DNA from: Kumtagia yinganensis
Lineage (GTDB): Bacteria; Pseudomonadota; Alphaproteobacteria; Rhizobiales; Rhizobiaceae
Assembly: GCF_040081985.1 (NCBI RefSeq)
Contig: NZ_JBEBMH010000003.1
Coordinates: forward strand, 1-64,000
DNA: 64,000 nt
Reading direction: 5' to 3'
Shown one piece after another: positions 54,244 through 62,417 of this stretch. A program made the position numbers and the translations under genes. Position 1 is the stretch's first letter, and every line of letters starts with the position of its first letter. The notes beneath the pieces are model-generated. The model was not told where the DNA came from and did no database searches. It was given only the letters and a program-made list of their open reading frames with translations.

Positions 54244-54351
54244 AGGCAGTCGGCAATAGGCAGTCGGCAGTCGGTCAGAATCGAACTCGGCTCGGCTCCG
54301 GCGGCCAGCAGCCGGAAATCCCGACTGCCGACTGCCTATTGCCGACTGCCT
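54244..54351. repeat. Perfect 31-bp inverted repeat between aglE and aglF
   Basis: Arms 54244-54274 and 54321-54351 are exact reverse complements over 31 bases, built from GGCAGTCGGC-type units (with the variant GGCAATAGGCAG), around a 46-base loop. In the agl mRNA it would form a very stable stem directly 3' of aglE. Such elements commonly protect the 3' end of binding-protein messages so that more binding protein than permease is made (inference). Confidence 0.85.
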
Positions 54352-54382
54352 TGGAACGGGCCTGACGGCCCGCCCCATCGTG

Positions 54383-55738
54383 CTACTTGATGGCGTCCCA
54401 GCTCTTCTGGATGTCGCCCGCCACATCAGGCGCCGGCTTGCCGCCGACGAGATCGATCATGCCGGTCCAGAAGGCGCCGGCACCGATCTTGCCGGGCATG
54501 AGGTCCGAGCCATCGAAGCGGAATGTCGTGGCGTTGACGAGAATCTCGCCCTGCTTCTTCAGCGCGTCGTTTGCGTAAGCTTCGGGATTGGCCGATTTGA
54601 GCGGGGTGAGAAGACCCGACTGCGCCATCCAGATCTCATGCGCCAGCGGCATCTCGATGAACTTGATGAATTCGCGCGCGGCCTTGGAGTCCTTGGTGAT
54701 GGTGAAGAAGGTGCCGCCGCCGAGAACGGGCTTGCCGAGGTCGGGCTTGGCGGCCATGGGCGGCAGATAGAAGAAATCCGCGTCCTCGCCGAGCTTGGTG
54801 CCTTCCGGGAAGAAGGAGGAAATGAAGGACGCCTGGCGGTGCATGTAGCATTTCGGCGGAACGGCGAAGAGGCCCTTCGGGCTGTCCCGGAAGTCGGTCG
54901 CGGCCACCGCCGCCTTGCCGCCGTCGACATATTTGTCGTTGGTGGCAATGTCGGCGAAGATCTGCATTGCGCCGACGACCGCCGGATCGTTGAACGGGAT
55001 TTCGTTCTTGGTCCACTTGTCGTAGACATCCGGCGCCTGCGTGCGCAGCATGATGTCCTCGACCCAGTCGGTCGCCGGCCAGCCAGTCGCGCCGCCGGAG
55101 CCCAGCCCGATGCACCACGGCACGCCGCCATCCGCGACGATCTGGTCGGACAGCTTCATCATGTCTTCCCAGGTCGTCGGCACCTCGTAGCCGGCTTCCT
55201 CGAAGTTCTCCGGGACATACCAGACGAGCGACTTCAGGTCGGCCTTGTAGGGGAAGCCGAAAAATTTCTCGGTCCCATCCTTGTCCTTGTAGGTGCCGAG
55301 CGCGGCCCAGGATTCGCCGGCGCCATAGTTGTCCTTGACGAACTGCGCATCGCTGGCGTCCAGCGGCGTCAAAAGGCCCTTCGAGGCGAGGTCCTGGATC
55401 AGGCCCGGCTGCGGCAGGATCGCGATGTTTGGCGGGCTGCCGGCCTGCGTGTCGATGACGATCTGCTGCTCGTAGTTTTCCGACGAGGAATAGTTGATCT
55501 CGGCGCCGGTCGCCTCGGTGAAATAGGCCAGCACCGTGCGCACCAGCGCCTCGTCCTCGCCGCGCCACGGTCCGAAGATCGTCAGCGTCTCGCCCTTCAG
55601 GTCGACCTTCTTCAGGTCGTCGAAATTGGACCAGGTGAAACGGGCGTCCTCGCCCGGCGCGAACTTCAGCTCGGCCGATGCCGGCCAGCTCAGCGCGAGC
55701 GACGCGAGAGCGACGCCAAGAAACAGGCTTTTCCTCAT
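54383..55738 (-). CDS. aglE: Alpha-glucoside ABC transporter solute-binding protein
   Basis: A 451-residue periplasmic binding protein. The signal peptide MRKSLFLGVALASLALSWPASA is followed by ELKFAPGEDARFTWSNFDDLKKVDL, as in AglE of S. meliloti. The start 55738 is set by GGGAGGAAATCC upstream; the frame continues 5' without support. First gene of aglEFGAK, transcribed from a promoter overlapped by an AglR-type operator. Confidence 0.94.
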   Translation of the reverse strand: MRKSLFLGVALASLALSWPASAELKFAPGEDARFTWSNFDDLKKVDLKGETLTIFGPWRGEDEALVRTVLAYFTEATGAEINYSSSENYEQQIVIDTQAGSPPNIAILPQPGLIQDLASKGLLTPLDASDAQFVKDNYGAGESWAALGTYKDKDGTEKFFGFPYKADLKSLVWYVPENFEEAGYEVPTTWEDMMKLSDQIVADGGVPWCIGLGSGGATGWPATDWVEDIMLRTQAPDVYDKWTKNEIPFNDPAVVGAMQIFADIATNDKYVDGGKAAVAATDFRDSPKGLFAVPPKCYMHRQASFISSFFPEGTKLGEDADFFYLPPMAAKPDLGKPVLGGGTFFTITKDSKAAREFIKFIEMPLAHEIWMAQSGLLTPLKSANPEAYANDALKKQGEILVNATTFRFDGSDLMPGKIGAGAFWTGMIDLVGGKPAPDVAGDIQKSWDAIK

Positions 55739-55864
55739 TGGATTTCCTCCCTTTGGATTCCGCTGGTGGATGGAACCTCCATTCCATCCCGCCGACGCCA
55801 CCCTGAACCGGTCCGCCGTCCGAGTCCACACGCATCCCTGGGGGAACTCGATCCGAACCGACTT

Positions 55865-55878
55865 CCAAAGCGCTTTGG
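55865..55878. promoter_or_regulatory. AglR-type operator at the aglE promoter
   Basis: CCAAAGCGCTTTGG is a perfect 14-bp palindrome with the central CG of LacI-family operators. It lies nine bases downstream of the -10 box of the aglE promoter, covering the probable start of transcription. The AAAGCGCTTT core recurs at 56077-56086, just before the divergent regulator. Confidence 0.8.
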
Positions 55879-55887
55879 CTTGGATCG

Positions 55888-55916
55888 ATCTAGATCGTAA
55901 GTCGAGCCGAAGTCAA
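55888..55916 (-). promoter_or_regulatory. Promoter of the agl operon
   Basis: On the minus strand TTGACT (55916-55911) and CTAGAT (55893-55888) are separated by exactly 17 bases, close to the alphaproteobacterial housekeeping pattern CTTGAC-N17-CTATAT (here CTTGACT). The operator at 55865-55878 lies just downstream, which would give tight repression. Confidence 0.65.
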
Positions 55917-56074
55917 GTAGCTCCGATGACTAATCGATTTAAAATGGGAATTTTTGCGGTGCAGCACGATATTCCCGCGTGGCAATGTGAATTCCGGCTT
56001 CAAAAAGCGGCGCAGCCATGCCTATTGTGCCGCTGCGGTCTCTCTGAAGCGTCGAGGGCGGGAAGGCGGCATTT

Positions 56075-56088
56075 TTAAAGCGCTTTGA
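56075..56088. promoter_or_regulatory. AglR-type operator upstream of aglR
   Basis: TTAAAGCGCTTTGA shares the AAAGCGCTTT core with the operator at the aglE promoter. It ends 15 bases before the regulator start codon, suggesting negative autoregulation. Confidence 0.7.
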
Positions 56089-56103
56089 AGAAATGTCCAT
56101 GCC

Positions 56104-57126
56104 ATGAACCTGAAGCAGCTCGCCCGCATGCTCGACCTGTCGCAGACGACGGTGAGCCGTGCCCTCAACGGCTATCCCGAGGTCAACGAGGAGACGCGCC
56201 GCCGCGTCATGGACGCTGCCAAGCGGCACGGCTACCGGCCGAACCCGAGCGCCAGGCGGCTGGCCACCGGCAAGGCAGGCATGATCGGTTATGTGCTGCC
56301 GACCGGGTCGAACGTCGACATCGACCCGCATTTCGTCGAATTCCTGTCCGGCTTGGGCGACTACGCCCGCTCGCACGAGCTCGACCTCGTGCTCAGCCCC
56401 GCCGAGGCCGGCGATGAGGAGACCACCTATCGCCGCGTCGCGGCCAACAAGCAGGTCGACGCCGTTTACGTGTCGTCGCCGAGGCCGAAGGATCGTCGCA
56501 TAACGCTGCTCCGGCAGCTTGGCCTGCCCTTCATCGTGCACGGACGTTCCGAGGAGCTGGATTTTGCCTATCCGCATCTCGACATCGACAATGAAGGGGC
56601 ATTCCACGAGGCAGGCCGCCTGTTGGTGCAGCTTGGGCACAGGCGGATCGGGCTGATCAATGGTGACGACCGCGAGACGTTTGCGATTTTTCGCGAGCGG
56701 GGCCTTAGGCGGGCGCTGGTGGCTTCCGGCATCGAGCTTTCGCCCATGATGATCCGCTCAGTCGTGATGACTGAGGAGAACGGCTATCGCGCCGCCCGCA
56801 GCCTGCTCGGACAGGAAGCGCCGCCGACCGCCATCCTGTGCTCGAGCTTGATCATGTCACTGGGGGTTGTCCGTGCGCTTCGCGACCTCGACCTTTCCGT
56901 GCCGAAGGACGTTTCGCTGGTCGCCCATGACGACGTCTTCCCATGGCTGCGGCCGGAGAATTTCCCCGTGCCGCTTTCCACCACGCGCTCGTCCATCCGG
57001 TTCGCCGGGGCACGCATCGCCGAGCGCCTCGCCGCCCGCATTTCGGGGCTGGAGGACGATCCGCGAGGCGAGGTCTGGCCTGTCGATCTGGTGGTCAGGG
57101 GCTCGGTTGCCGGCGCCCCGGTCTGA
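56104..57126 (+). CDS. aglR: LacI family regulator of the agl operon
   Basis: 340 residues. The helix-turn-helix MNLKQLARMLDLSQTTVSRALNGYPEVNEETRRRV with hinge RPNPSARRLATGKAGMIGY is followed by a periplasmic-binding-like effector domain. It is divergent from aglEFGAK, with CG-centred palindromes at both promoters. The arrangement and operators point to AglR, a repressor relieved by alpha-glucosides; the assignment rests on context. Confidence 0.88.
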   Translation: MNLKQLARMLDLSQTTVSRALNGYPEVNEETRRRVMDAAKRHGYRPNPSARRLATGKAGMIGYVLPTGSNVDIDPHFVEFLSGLGDYARSHELDLVLSPAEAGDEETTYRRVAANKQVDAVYVSSPRPKDRRITLLRQLGLPFIVHGRSEELDFAYPHLDIDNEGAFHEAGRLLVQLGHRRIGLINGDDRETFAIFRERGLRRALVASGIELSPMMIRSVVMTEENGYRAARSLLGQEAPPTAILCSSLIMSLGVVRALRDLDLSVPKDVSLVAHDDVFPWLRPENFPVPLSTTRSSIRFAGARIAERLAARISGLEDDPRGEVWPVDLVVRGSVAGAPV

Positions 57127-57128
57127 CG

Positions 57129-57431
57129 TCAGTGATGGGCGGCAAAGAGTGAGGACGGGACTCGAGTTGCAGCTGGATCGGGCGCAAAGGTCCGCGCTCC
57201 GAGGATTCCGGTAATCCTGGCAAAACTCTCGAACGCCTTGCGGGCATCCTCGGCCCTCACGCTGCCGGCAAGTGCCGCCTCGCAGCTTTTCATGGCGCAG
57301 GCATAAACCGGCCCTCGCCTGGCGCCGGGCCAGTCGCGCAGGAAGATTACCGCGTTCTGGAGAGAGTCGATTTCAACCTCTGAGCCATCGATATTCAATC
57401 TCAGAGGCACACGAAACAGGATCGCGTCCAT
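57129..57431 (-). CDS. DUF982 family protein
   Basis: 100 residues. The pattern VEIDSLQNAVIFLRDWPGARRGPVYACAMKSCEAALAGSVRAEDARKAFESFARITGI matches DUF982, a short protein family nearly confined to Rhizobiales and often multi-copy. Function unknown. GGAGGAACGGC precedes the ATG at 57431. It converges with aglR. Confidence 0.82.
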   Translation of the reverse strand: MDAILFRVPLRLNIDGSEVEIDSLQNAVIFLRDWPGARRGPVYACAMKSCEAALAGSVRAEDARKAFESFARITGILGARTFAPDPAATRVPSSLFAAHH

Positions 57432-57535
57432 GCCGTTCCTCCACGGATTCAAGGGGAGTCTGGTGTTCAATGCACTGGAGATAGAAAAGGTTCCATAATA
57501 TCGCAGAAAATTTGGCGGACGAACAGGTCGATTGT

Positions 57536-58426
57536 TCAGCCGACAACACCCGGCAACGACCTCAGCAAGGTGGTGCGGGCGGAGTCGAGATGCGCCCGGC
57601 AAGCAGCCTGCAAGCGCACCTTGTCGCGCGATTTGAGCGCGTCGATATAGGCGAGATGCTCGGTCACGGCGACGGCGTTGCGCTCGCGCCCGCCCGCCTT
57701 GTTCCACTGGTAGTGGTAGTGGAAGATCATGGCGATCACGTCGTAGAAATCGACGATGAAGCGGTTGCGCGAGGCGTTGTGGATCAGCCGGTGGAAACGC
57801 TCGTCGAGTTCGGAAAAATCCACATAGTGCCGCGCTATCGCATCTGCGAAGCCATGATGCTCGGCCTCCATGGCGTCGAGCGCCGCCCAAGCCGGGCTGG
57901 CTTCGGCAAGTTCGATGAAGGCAAATGCCGAGCGGAGTTCGAACATCTCGCGGATCTCGGTCAGCTCCAGCGCGAACTCGCGGGTAAACCCTTTGAGCAT
58001 CCATCGGCTGTTCGGACGTTTTTCGATCAGGCCAAAGCGGCTGAAGCGGATCAGGAACTCGCGCAGGCTGCTGGTTCCGACCCCGATCTCGCGCGCCAGC
58101 TCGAGCTCGGTGATCTGGGTCCCGGGTTCGACGCCTTGCGCCAGAAGCCGCCGCATGAAGCTGCGCTCGATAATCTCGGCAGGCGAATCCGTCTCCTCGG
58201 CCGGGTAGAAATCGGCATCCACCGGAGCCCGCAGCCTGACCTTGCTGCGCTTGTCCCAGGCGATGACGCCGGCCTCCGCCAGATGCGCCAGGATGGTGCG
58301 GACGGTCGTTCGGCTGACGCCGAGCGCCAGCCCCAGTTCCGGCTCCGACGGCAGGCAGTCACGCGCGGCGAGCAGACTCAGGCAGCGGTTGTAGGCTTGC
58401 TTGAAAACCGTGCTGGTCTTCGACAT
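57536..58426 (-). CDS. GntR family regulator with two winged-helix domains and FCD domain
   Basis: 296 residues. A first GntR-like winged helix (about 10-66, LPSEPELGLALGVSRTTVRTILAHLAEAGVI), a second (about 82-148, ITELELAREIGVGTSSLREFLIRFSRFGLI) and a C-terminal FCD effector domain (about 152-290). The FCD domain has metal-ligand-like D208, H212, H258 and H280. Two DNA-binding domains in one chain is unusual for FadR-type regulators. It is divergent from the UxaA-family gene, its likely target, with a sugar acid or a metal-bound carboxylate as effector (inference). Confidence 0.82.
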   Translation of the reverse strand: MSKTSTVFKQAYNRCLSLLAARDCLPSEPELGLALGVSRTTVRTILAHLAEAGVIAWDKRSKVRLRAPVDADFYPAEETDSPAEIIERSFMRRLLAQGVEPGTQITELELAREIGVGTSSLREFLIRFSRFGLIEKRPNSRWMLKGFTREFALELTEIREMFELRSAFAFIELAEASPAWAALDAMEAEHHGFADAIARHYVDFSELDERFHRLIHNASRNRFIVDFYDVIAMIFHYHYQWNKAGGRERNAVAVTEHLAYIDALKSRDKVRLQAACRAHLDSARTTLLRSLPGVVG

Positions 58427-58640
58427 CGGGAAGTCCCATCCTTCCGCGGCAGCACCTTATGATGCAAAAAGGCAATTGCGCTCAAATGTTTTTTTAAGAT
58501 AAAAGACAATACGTCCCTTGGAGGGGAGTCAACCCAATTCAGCACGCTTTGCGTTTTCGATCCATCAAAACCGCGACCGTGCGCCTACCTTCAGCCGGAC
58601 CATCCTCAGCCATCATCCCGAACAGCCAGGGAAACGACCC

Positions 58641-60146
58641 GTGACCGCCGCCAAAAGCATCGTCCTTTCACCTTCCGACAACGTCGCCGTCGCAAATGGC
58701 CGCATAGAAGCCGGCGAGACCCTGCCCGGTGGCGCCGTAGCGCTCGCGGCGATCGATCCGGGGCACAAGGTGGCGATCCGCCCGATCGCGGCGGGCGAGG
58801 CGGTGGTGAAATATGCGCAGGCGATCGGCAAGGCGACGGCGGACATCGCGGCCGGGGCGCATGTGCACTCGCACAACCTCGTCTTCGAGTCCGGCCGCAT
58901 GCCGGTCGTTCCGCCCACCCCGCCGGTCGAGGCGACCGAGGAAGAGCGCGCCCGCACCTTCATGGGCTATCGCCGCGCCGACGGCCGCGCCGGCACGCGC
59001 AATTTCATCGGCATCATCGCCAGCGTCAATTGCTCGGCCACCGTCTGCCATGCCATCGCCGACGAGGCGAACCGGCGGCTTAAGCCGAAATATCCCGGCA
59101 TCGACGGGTTCGTGCCGATCGTCCACGGCCAGGGCTGCGGCATGAGCGCCACCGGCGACGGCATGATGGTGCTGCACCGCACGCTGGCCGGCTATGCAAG
59201 GCATCCGAATTTCGGCGGCGCGCTGATGGTCGGCCTCGGCTGCGAGGTTAACCAGTTGACGCTCTACGGCCGCAAGGGCGCGGCCGCCGGCAAGCGGCAT
59301 TTCAACATCCAGGATTCCGGCGGCTCGCGCAAATCGGTCGAGAAGGCGATGGGCGTGCTGGAGGAGATCTGCGAGGAGGTCGGCAACCTGCAGCGCGAGC
59401 CGATCCCGGTCAGCGAGATCGTCGTCGGCCTGCAATGCGGCGGCTCGGACGGTATGTCGGGCATCACCGCCAATCCGGCGCTGGGCGCGGCAGTCGATAT
59501 TTTGGCGGCGGCCGGGGGTATAGGCATCCTGTCCGAGACCACCGAGATCTATGGAGCCGAGCACTTGCTCGCCTATCGCGCCGCGACGCCTGAAATCGCG
59601 GAAAAGCTCGACGGCTACATCAAGTGGTGGGAGGACCACACGGCCAAGCATGGCGCCTCCATCGACAACAACCCGTCGCCCGGCAACAAGCGCGGCGGCC
59701 TGACCACCATCCTCGAAAAGTCGCTGGGCGCGGTGGCCAAGGGCGGCCAGACGCCGCTCAACGGCGTTTTCGCCTATGCCGAGAAGGTCACCGGCCACGG
59801 CCTGGTCTTCATGGACACGCCCGGCTACGACCCCGTGTCGGCGACCGGCCAGGTGGCGGGCGGCGCCAACGTCATCGTCTTCACCACCGGGCGCGGCTCC
59901 TGCTTCGGCAGCCATCCGACCCCGTCGATCAAGGTCGCGACCAACACCGCGCTCTACAATTCGATGGAAGAAGACATGGACGTCAATTGCGGCGTGATCG
60001 CCTCGGGGGAAAAGAACATCCCGCAGATGGGCCGCGAGATTTTCGAACTCATCGTCGAGACGGCGTCGGGCAAGAAGACCAAGAGCGAGGAGTTTGGTTA
60101 CGGCGACAACGAGTTCGTGCCCTGGCATCTGGGCGCGACGCTGTAG
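58641..60146 (+). CDS. uxaA: UxaA-family altronate dehydratase/hydrolase
   Basis: 501 residues. An N-terminal SAF domain (about 5-95, GHKVAIRPIAAGEAVVKYAQAIGKATADIAAGAHVHSHNL) is fused to the large iron-dependent dehydratase domain (GYRRADGRAGTRNFIGIIASVNCSATV, VHGQGCGM, GLGCEVNQ, GLQCGGSDGMSGITANPALG). It should dehydrate altronate or a related sugar acid to a 2-keto-3-deoxy acid. GTG 58641 is the best start (AGGGAA upstream); the frame opens at 58518. The exact sugar acid is uncertain, because UxaA, GarD and SuyB share this fold. Confidence 0.85.
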   Translation: MTAAKSIVLSPSDNVAVANGRIEAGETLPGGAVALAAIDPGHKVAIRPIAAGEAVVKYAQAIGKATADIAAGAHVHSHNLVFESGRMPVVPPTPPVEATEEERARTFMGYRRADGRAGTRNFIGIIASVNCSATVCHAIADEANRRLKPKYPGIDGFVPIVHGQGCGMSATGDGMMVLHRTLAGYARHPNFGGALMVGLGCEVNQLTLYGRKGAAAGKRHFNIQDSGGSRKSVEKAMGVLEEICEEVGNLQREPIPVSEIVVGLQCGGSDGMSGITANPALGAAVDILAAAGGIGILSETTEIYGAEHLLAYRAATPEIAEKLDGYIKWWEDHTAKHGASIDNNPSPGNKRGGLTTILEKSLGAVAKGGQTPLNGVFAYAEKVTGHGLVFMDTPGYDPVSATGQVAGGANVIVFTTGRGSCFGSHPTPSIKVATNTALYNSMEEDMDVNCGVIASGEKNIPQMGREIFELIVETASGKKTKSEEFGYGDNEFVPWHLGATL

Positions 60147-60172
60147 GCGCGGCGGACGACACAGGTTTTCGC

Positions 60173-60442
60173 GTGCGTCCTTCGAGGCTCGCCCGTTCAG
60201 CTTTGCCCTTCATGTTCAATGCTTTGCGGGCTCGCACCTCAGGATGAGGACGGTCGTGCCTGCAACGCTCATCGTCGACGACCGCGGGGAAGTTGAAGAA
60301 TAAATCAACGGCAGCGATGACGGTCGATCCACCAACATTGACGATTGACTTACAGGCACGACCGTCCTCATCCTGAGGTGCGAGCCCGCAAGGCGTTGAA
60401 ATGTTGGCGCGAATCGTCTGCAGGCGAGCCTCGAAGGACGCA
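60173..60442. repeat. Large inverted repeat, family B (two facing arms)
   Basis: Arms 60173-60262 and 60353-60442 are inverted copies of about 90 bases. Two well conserved blocks match: TGCGTCCTTCGAGGCTCGCC at the outer ends, and a block of about 40 bases containing GCGGGCTCGCACCTCAGGAT and GAGGACGGTCGTGCCTG at the inner ends. The middle of each arm is diverged. A third, single arm is at 31519-31584. It fills the gap between uxaA and rhaI; no gene is present here. Confidence 0.8.
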
Positions 60443-60450
60443 CCCTGCTC

Positions 60451-61743
60451 CTAAACGATCCCGCCGCCGCCCGAACTGACGGCCGGCCGCTCAGCGGCGA
60501 CTTTTCGCCGGTAGCCTGCAGCGCGGTAGGTGGCGACGGGATCGACGGCGCCGCCTAGATTGAGCCGCGCCATGGCAAGGATCGGCTCGACGTCGGTGCG
60601 GAAGGCGGTCTTCAGCGTTTGTGTGGCCATCAGCGCGTCGCTGTCGGCCTGGAACCCCCCCAGTGCCTCGCGGTCGACCAGCAGGGCCGCCGCATAGGCG
60701 CGCTGCACCTCGACCGCCGACAGCATCAGGCTCTCGATCGGATCGGTGACGTTGTGGCTTTGGTCGAGCATATGGGCGGGGTCGAAACCCTTGGCGCCTC
60801 GCAGTTCGGCATCGACCAGTTCGTTGAAGACGAGGAACAGCCGGTAGGGATCGATCGAGCCGGCGTCGAGGTCGTCGTCGCCATATTTGGAATCGTTGAA
60901 GTGGAAGCCGCCGAGTTTGCCGAACTGGATCAGCCGCGCCACGATCATCTCGATGTTGACGTTCGGCGCATGGTGTCCGAGGTCGACCAGGCAATAGGCA
61001 TTCGGCCCGAGTTCCTGGGCGATCAAATAGTTGGTGCCCCAGTCCTGCACGACGGTCGAGTAAAAGGCCGGCTCGTACATCTTGTGTTCGGAGAAAAGCT
61101 TCCAGCCCTCCGGCAGCGCGTCGTAGATGTCGCGCATGGCGTCGAGGTAACGCTCGAAGGCTTTGGTGAAATTTACCTGGCCGGGGAAATTGGAGCCGTC
61201 GCCGATCCACACGGTCAGCGCCTTGGAGCCGACGGTCCTGCCGATCTCGATGCATTCCAGATTGTGCTCCACCGCCTGTTTTCGCACGGCGGCGTCGGCA
61301 TGGCTGAGCGAGCCGAATTTATAGGACAGTTTTTGATCCTTGGCGTCCGAAAACGTGTTGGAGTTCATAGCGTCGAAGCCGAGACCGAAACGGCTCGCCG
61401 CCTGCTTCAGCCGCTTCGGATCGGCCTTGTCCCACGGAATATGCAGCGACACCGTCGGCGTAGCGCGCGTCAGTTGCTGGATGACGGCGCAGTCCTCGAT
61501 CTTGTCGAACACGTCTCGCGGCTCTCCTTCTCCGGGAAAGCGGGCGAAGCGCGTGCCACCGGTGCCGACGCCCCAGGACGGAATGGCGACACCGAATTTT
61601 TCCACCTTCTCGCGGATCGCATCGATGTTTATGCCGCGCCGGTCGAGCTGTTCACCGAGGTGGTCATAGTCGCGGCTCAGATCCTTTTCGTGGGCAGTAT
61701 TGTGGTCGGCGACGGAGTCGGCCGCGATGATGGATTCGGTCAC
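60451..61743 (-). CDS. rhaI: L-rhamnose isomerase, rhizobial type
   Basis: A 430-residue TIM-barrel isomerase converting L-rhamnose to L-rhamnulose. GVGTGGTRFARFPGEGEPRDVFDKIEDCAVI, TVSLHIPWDKADPKRL, LFSEHKMYEPAFYSTVVQDWGT and GGFHFNDSKYGDDDLDAGSIDPYRLFLVF match the RhaI group of Rhizobium/Pseudomonas type and hold the metal-binding Glu, Asp and His residues. The start is GTG 61743 with GGGAGGACAA immediately upstream. It is third in a minus-strand set rhaD - membrane protein - rhaI. Confidence 0.92.
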   Translation of the reverse strand: MTESIIAADSVADHNTAHEKDLSRDYDHLGEQLDRRGINIDAIREKVEKFGVAIPSWGVGTGGTRFARFPGEGEPRDVFDKIEDCAVIQQLTRATPTVSLHIPWDKADPKRLKQAASRFGLGFDAMNSNTFSDAKDQKLSYKFGSLSHADAAVRKQAVEHNLECIEIGRTVGSKALTVWIGDGSNFPGQVNFTKAFERYLDAMRDIYDALPEGWKLFSEHKMYEPAFYSTVVQDWGTNYLIAQELGPNAYCLVDLGHHAPNVNIEMIVARLIQFGKLGGFHFNDSKYGDDDLDAGSIDPYRLFLVFNELVDAELRGAKGFDPAHMLDQSHNVTDPIESLMLSAVEVQRAYAAALLVDREALGGFQADSDALMATQTLKTAFRTDVEPILAMARLNLGGAVDPVATYRAAGYRRKVAAERPAVSSGGGGIV

Positions 61744-61784
61744 TTGTCCTCCCGCTCCTTTTTCATGTCCCTATTGTTTCCGGG

Positions 61785-62327
61785 CTAGCATTGCTGAATC
61801 CTGAACCAGTGCATGGCAAAGACGGCCATGTGGAATGCCAGGAAACCGCCGCTCACCACATAGAAAAGCCGGAAGATCGACGCGACTCGACTGTCTTCAG
61901 GCTCGAATGTCTCCTGCGGACCGAGCGGCGCGATATGCTGGCTTCCCGTAACCAGAAGATGAAGCCTCGGGACATTGTTCTTGCATTGTGTTGCGCGCCA
62001 CCAGTTTCGGTAGGTGTGGTATTTGAATTCTCGAATCATCGCTATGGTCAGGCCGCAGATGACCGCGCCGGTCAGGCTGCCCGCATAGGCGATTGCAGGA
62101 TCATGCAGGCAAAAAATCGAACCCTTGTCGCGAAAGAATGTGAAACCGAATACGTAGGACAGGATACCGCCGGCGAAGGTCAGCATCCAGCTCACCATCT
62201 TCGTAGTCTGCTCCTTAGCGTTGTCTCCGACCGTCTCGAAATGTTTCCAGAGCTCGACGAGTTGCTGCTCCTCCGGCCTGAAGGGGGCCTCAAGCAGATT
62301 TCTGTCACTGAATGTTACGCCGGTCAT
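61785..62327 (-). CDS. Unknown membrane protein between rhaD and rhaI
   Basis: 180 residues with three hydrophobic helices (about 43-65 WMLTFAGGILSYVFGFTFF, 78-98 IAYAGSLTGAVICGLTIAM and 153-173 FYVVSGGFLAFHMAVFAMHW). The N-terminal half is soluble (FRPEEQQLVELWKHFETVGDNAKEQTTKMV). No family recognised. It has lower GC and less rhizobial codon choice than its neighbours, suggesting later insertion into the rhamnose locus. Confidence 0.6.
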   Translation of the reverse strand: MTGVTFSDRNLLEAPFRPEEQQLVELWKHFETVGDNAKEQTTKMVSWMLTFAGGILSYVFGFTFFRDKGSIFCLHDPAIAYAGSLTGAVICGLTIAMIREFKYHTYRNWWRATQCKNNVPRLHLLVTGSQHIAPLGPQETFEPEDSRVASIFRLFYVVSGGFLAFHMAVFAMHWFRIQQC

Positions 62328-62417
62328 GGCTTCCTCCAGCTTCGATGCCGGCGGGCTGTGTCGCCGCCAGACACGGCATGAAGAATAGCACCCTTCTGTT
62401 TTTCGGTCGCGGCAAGT

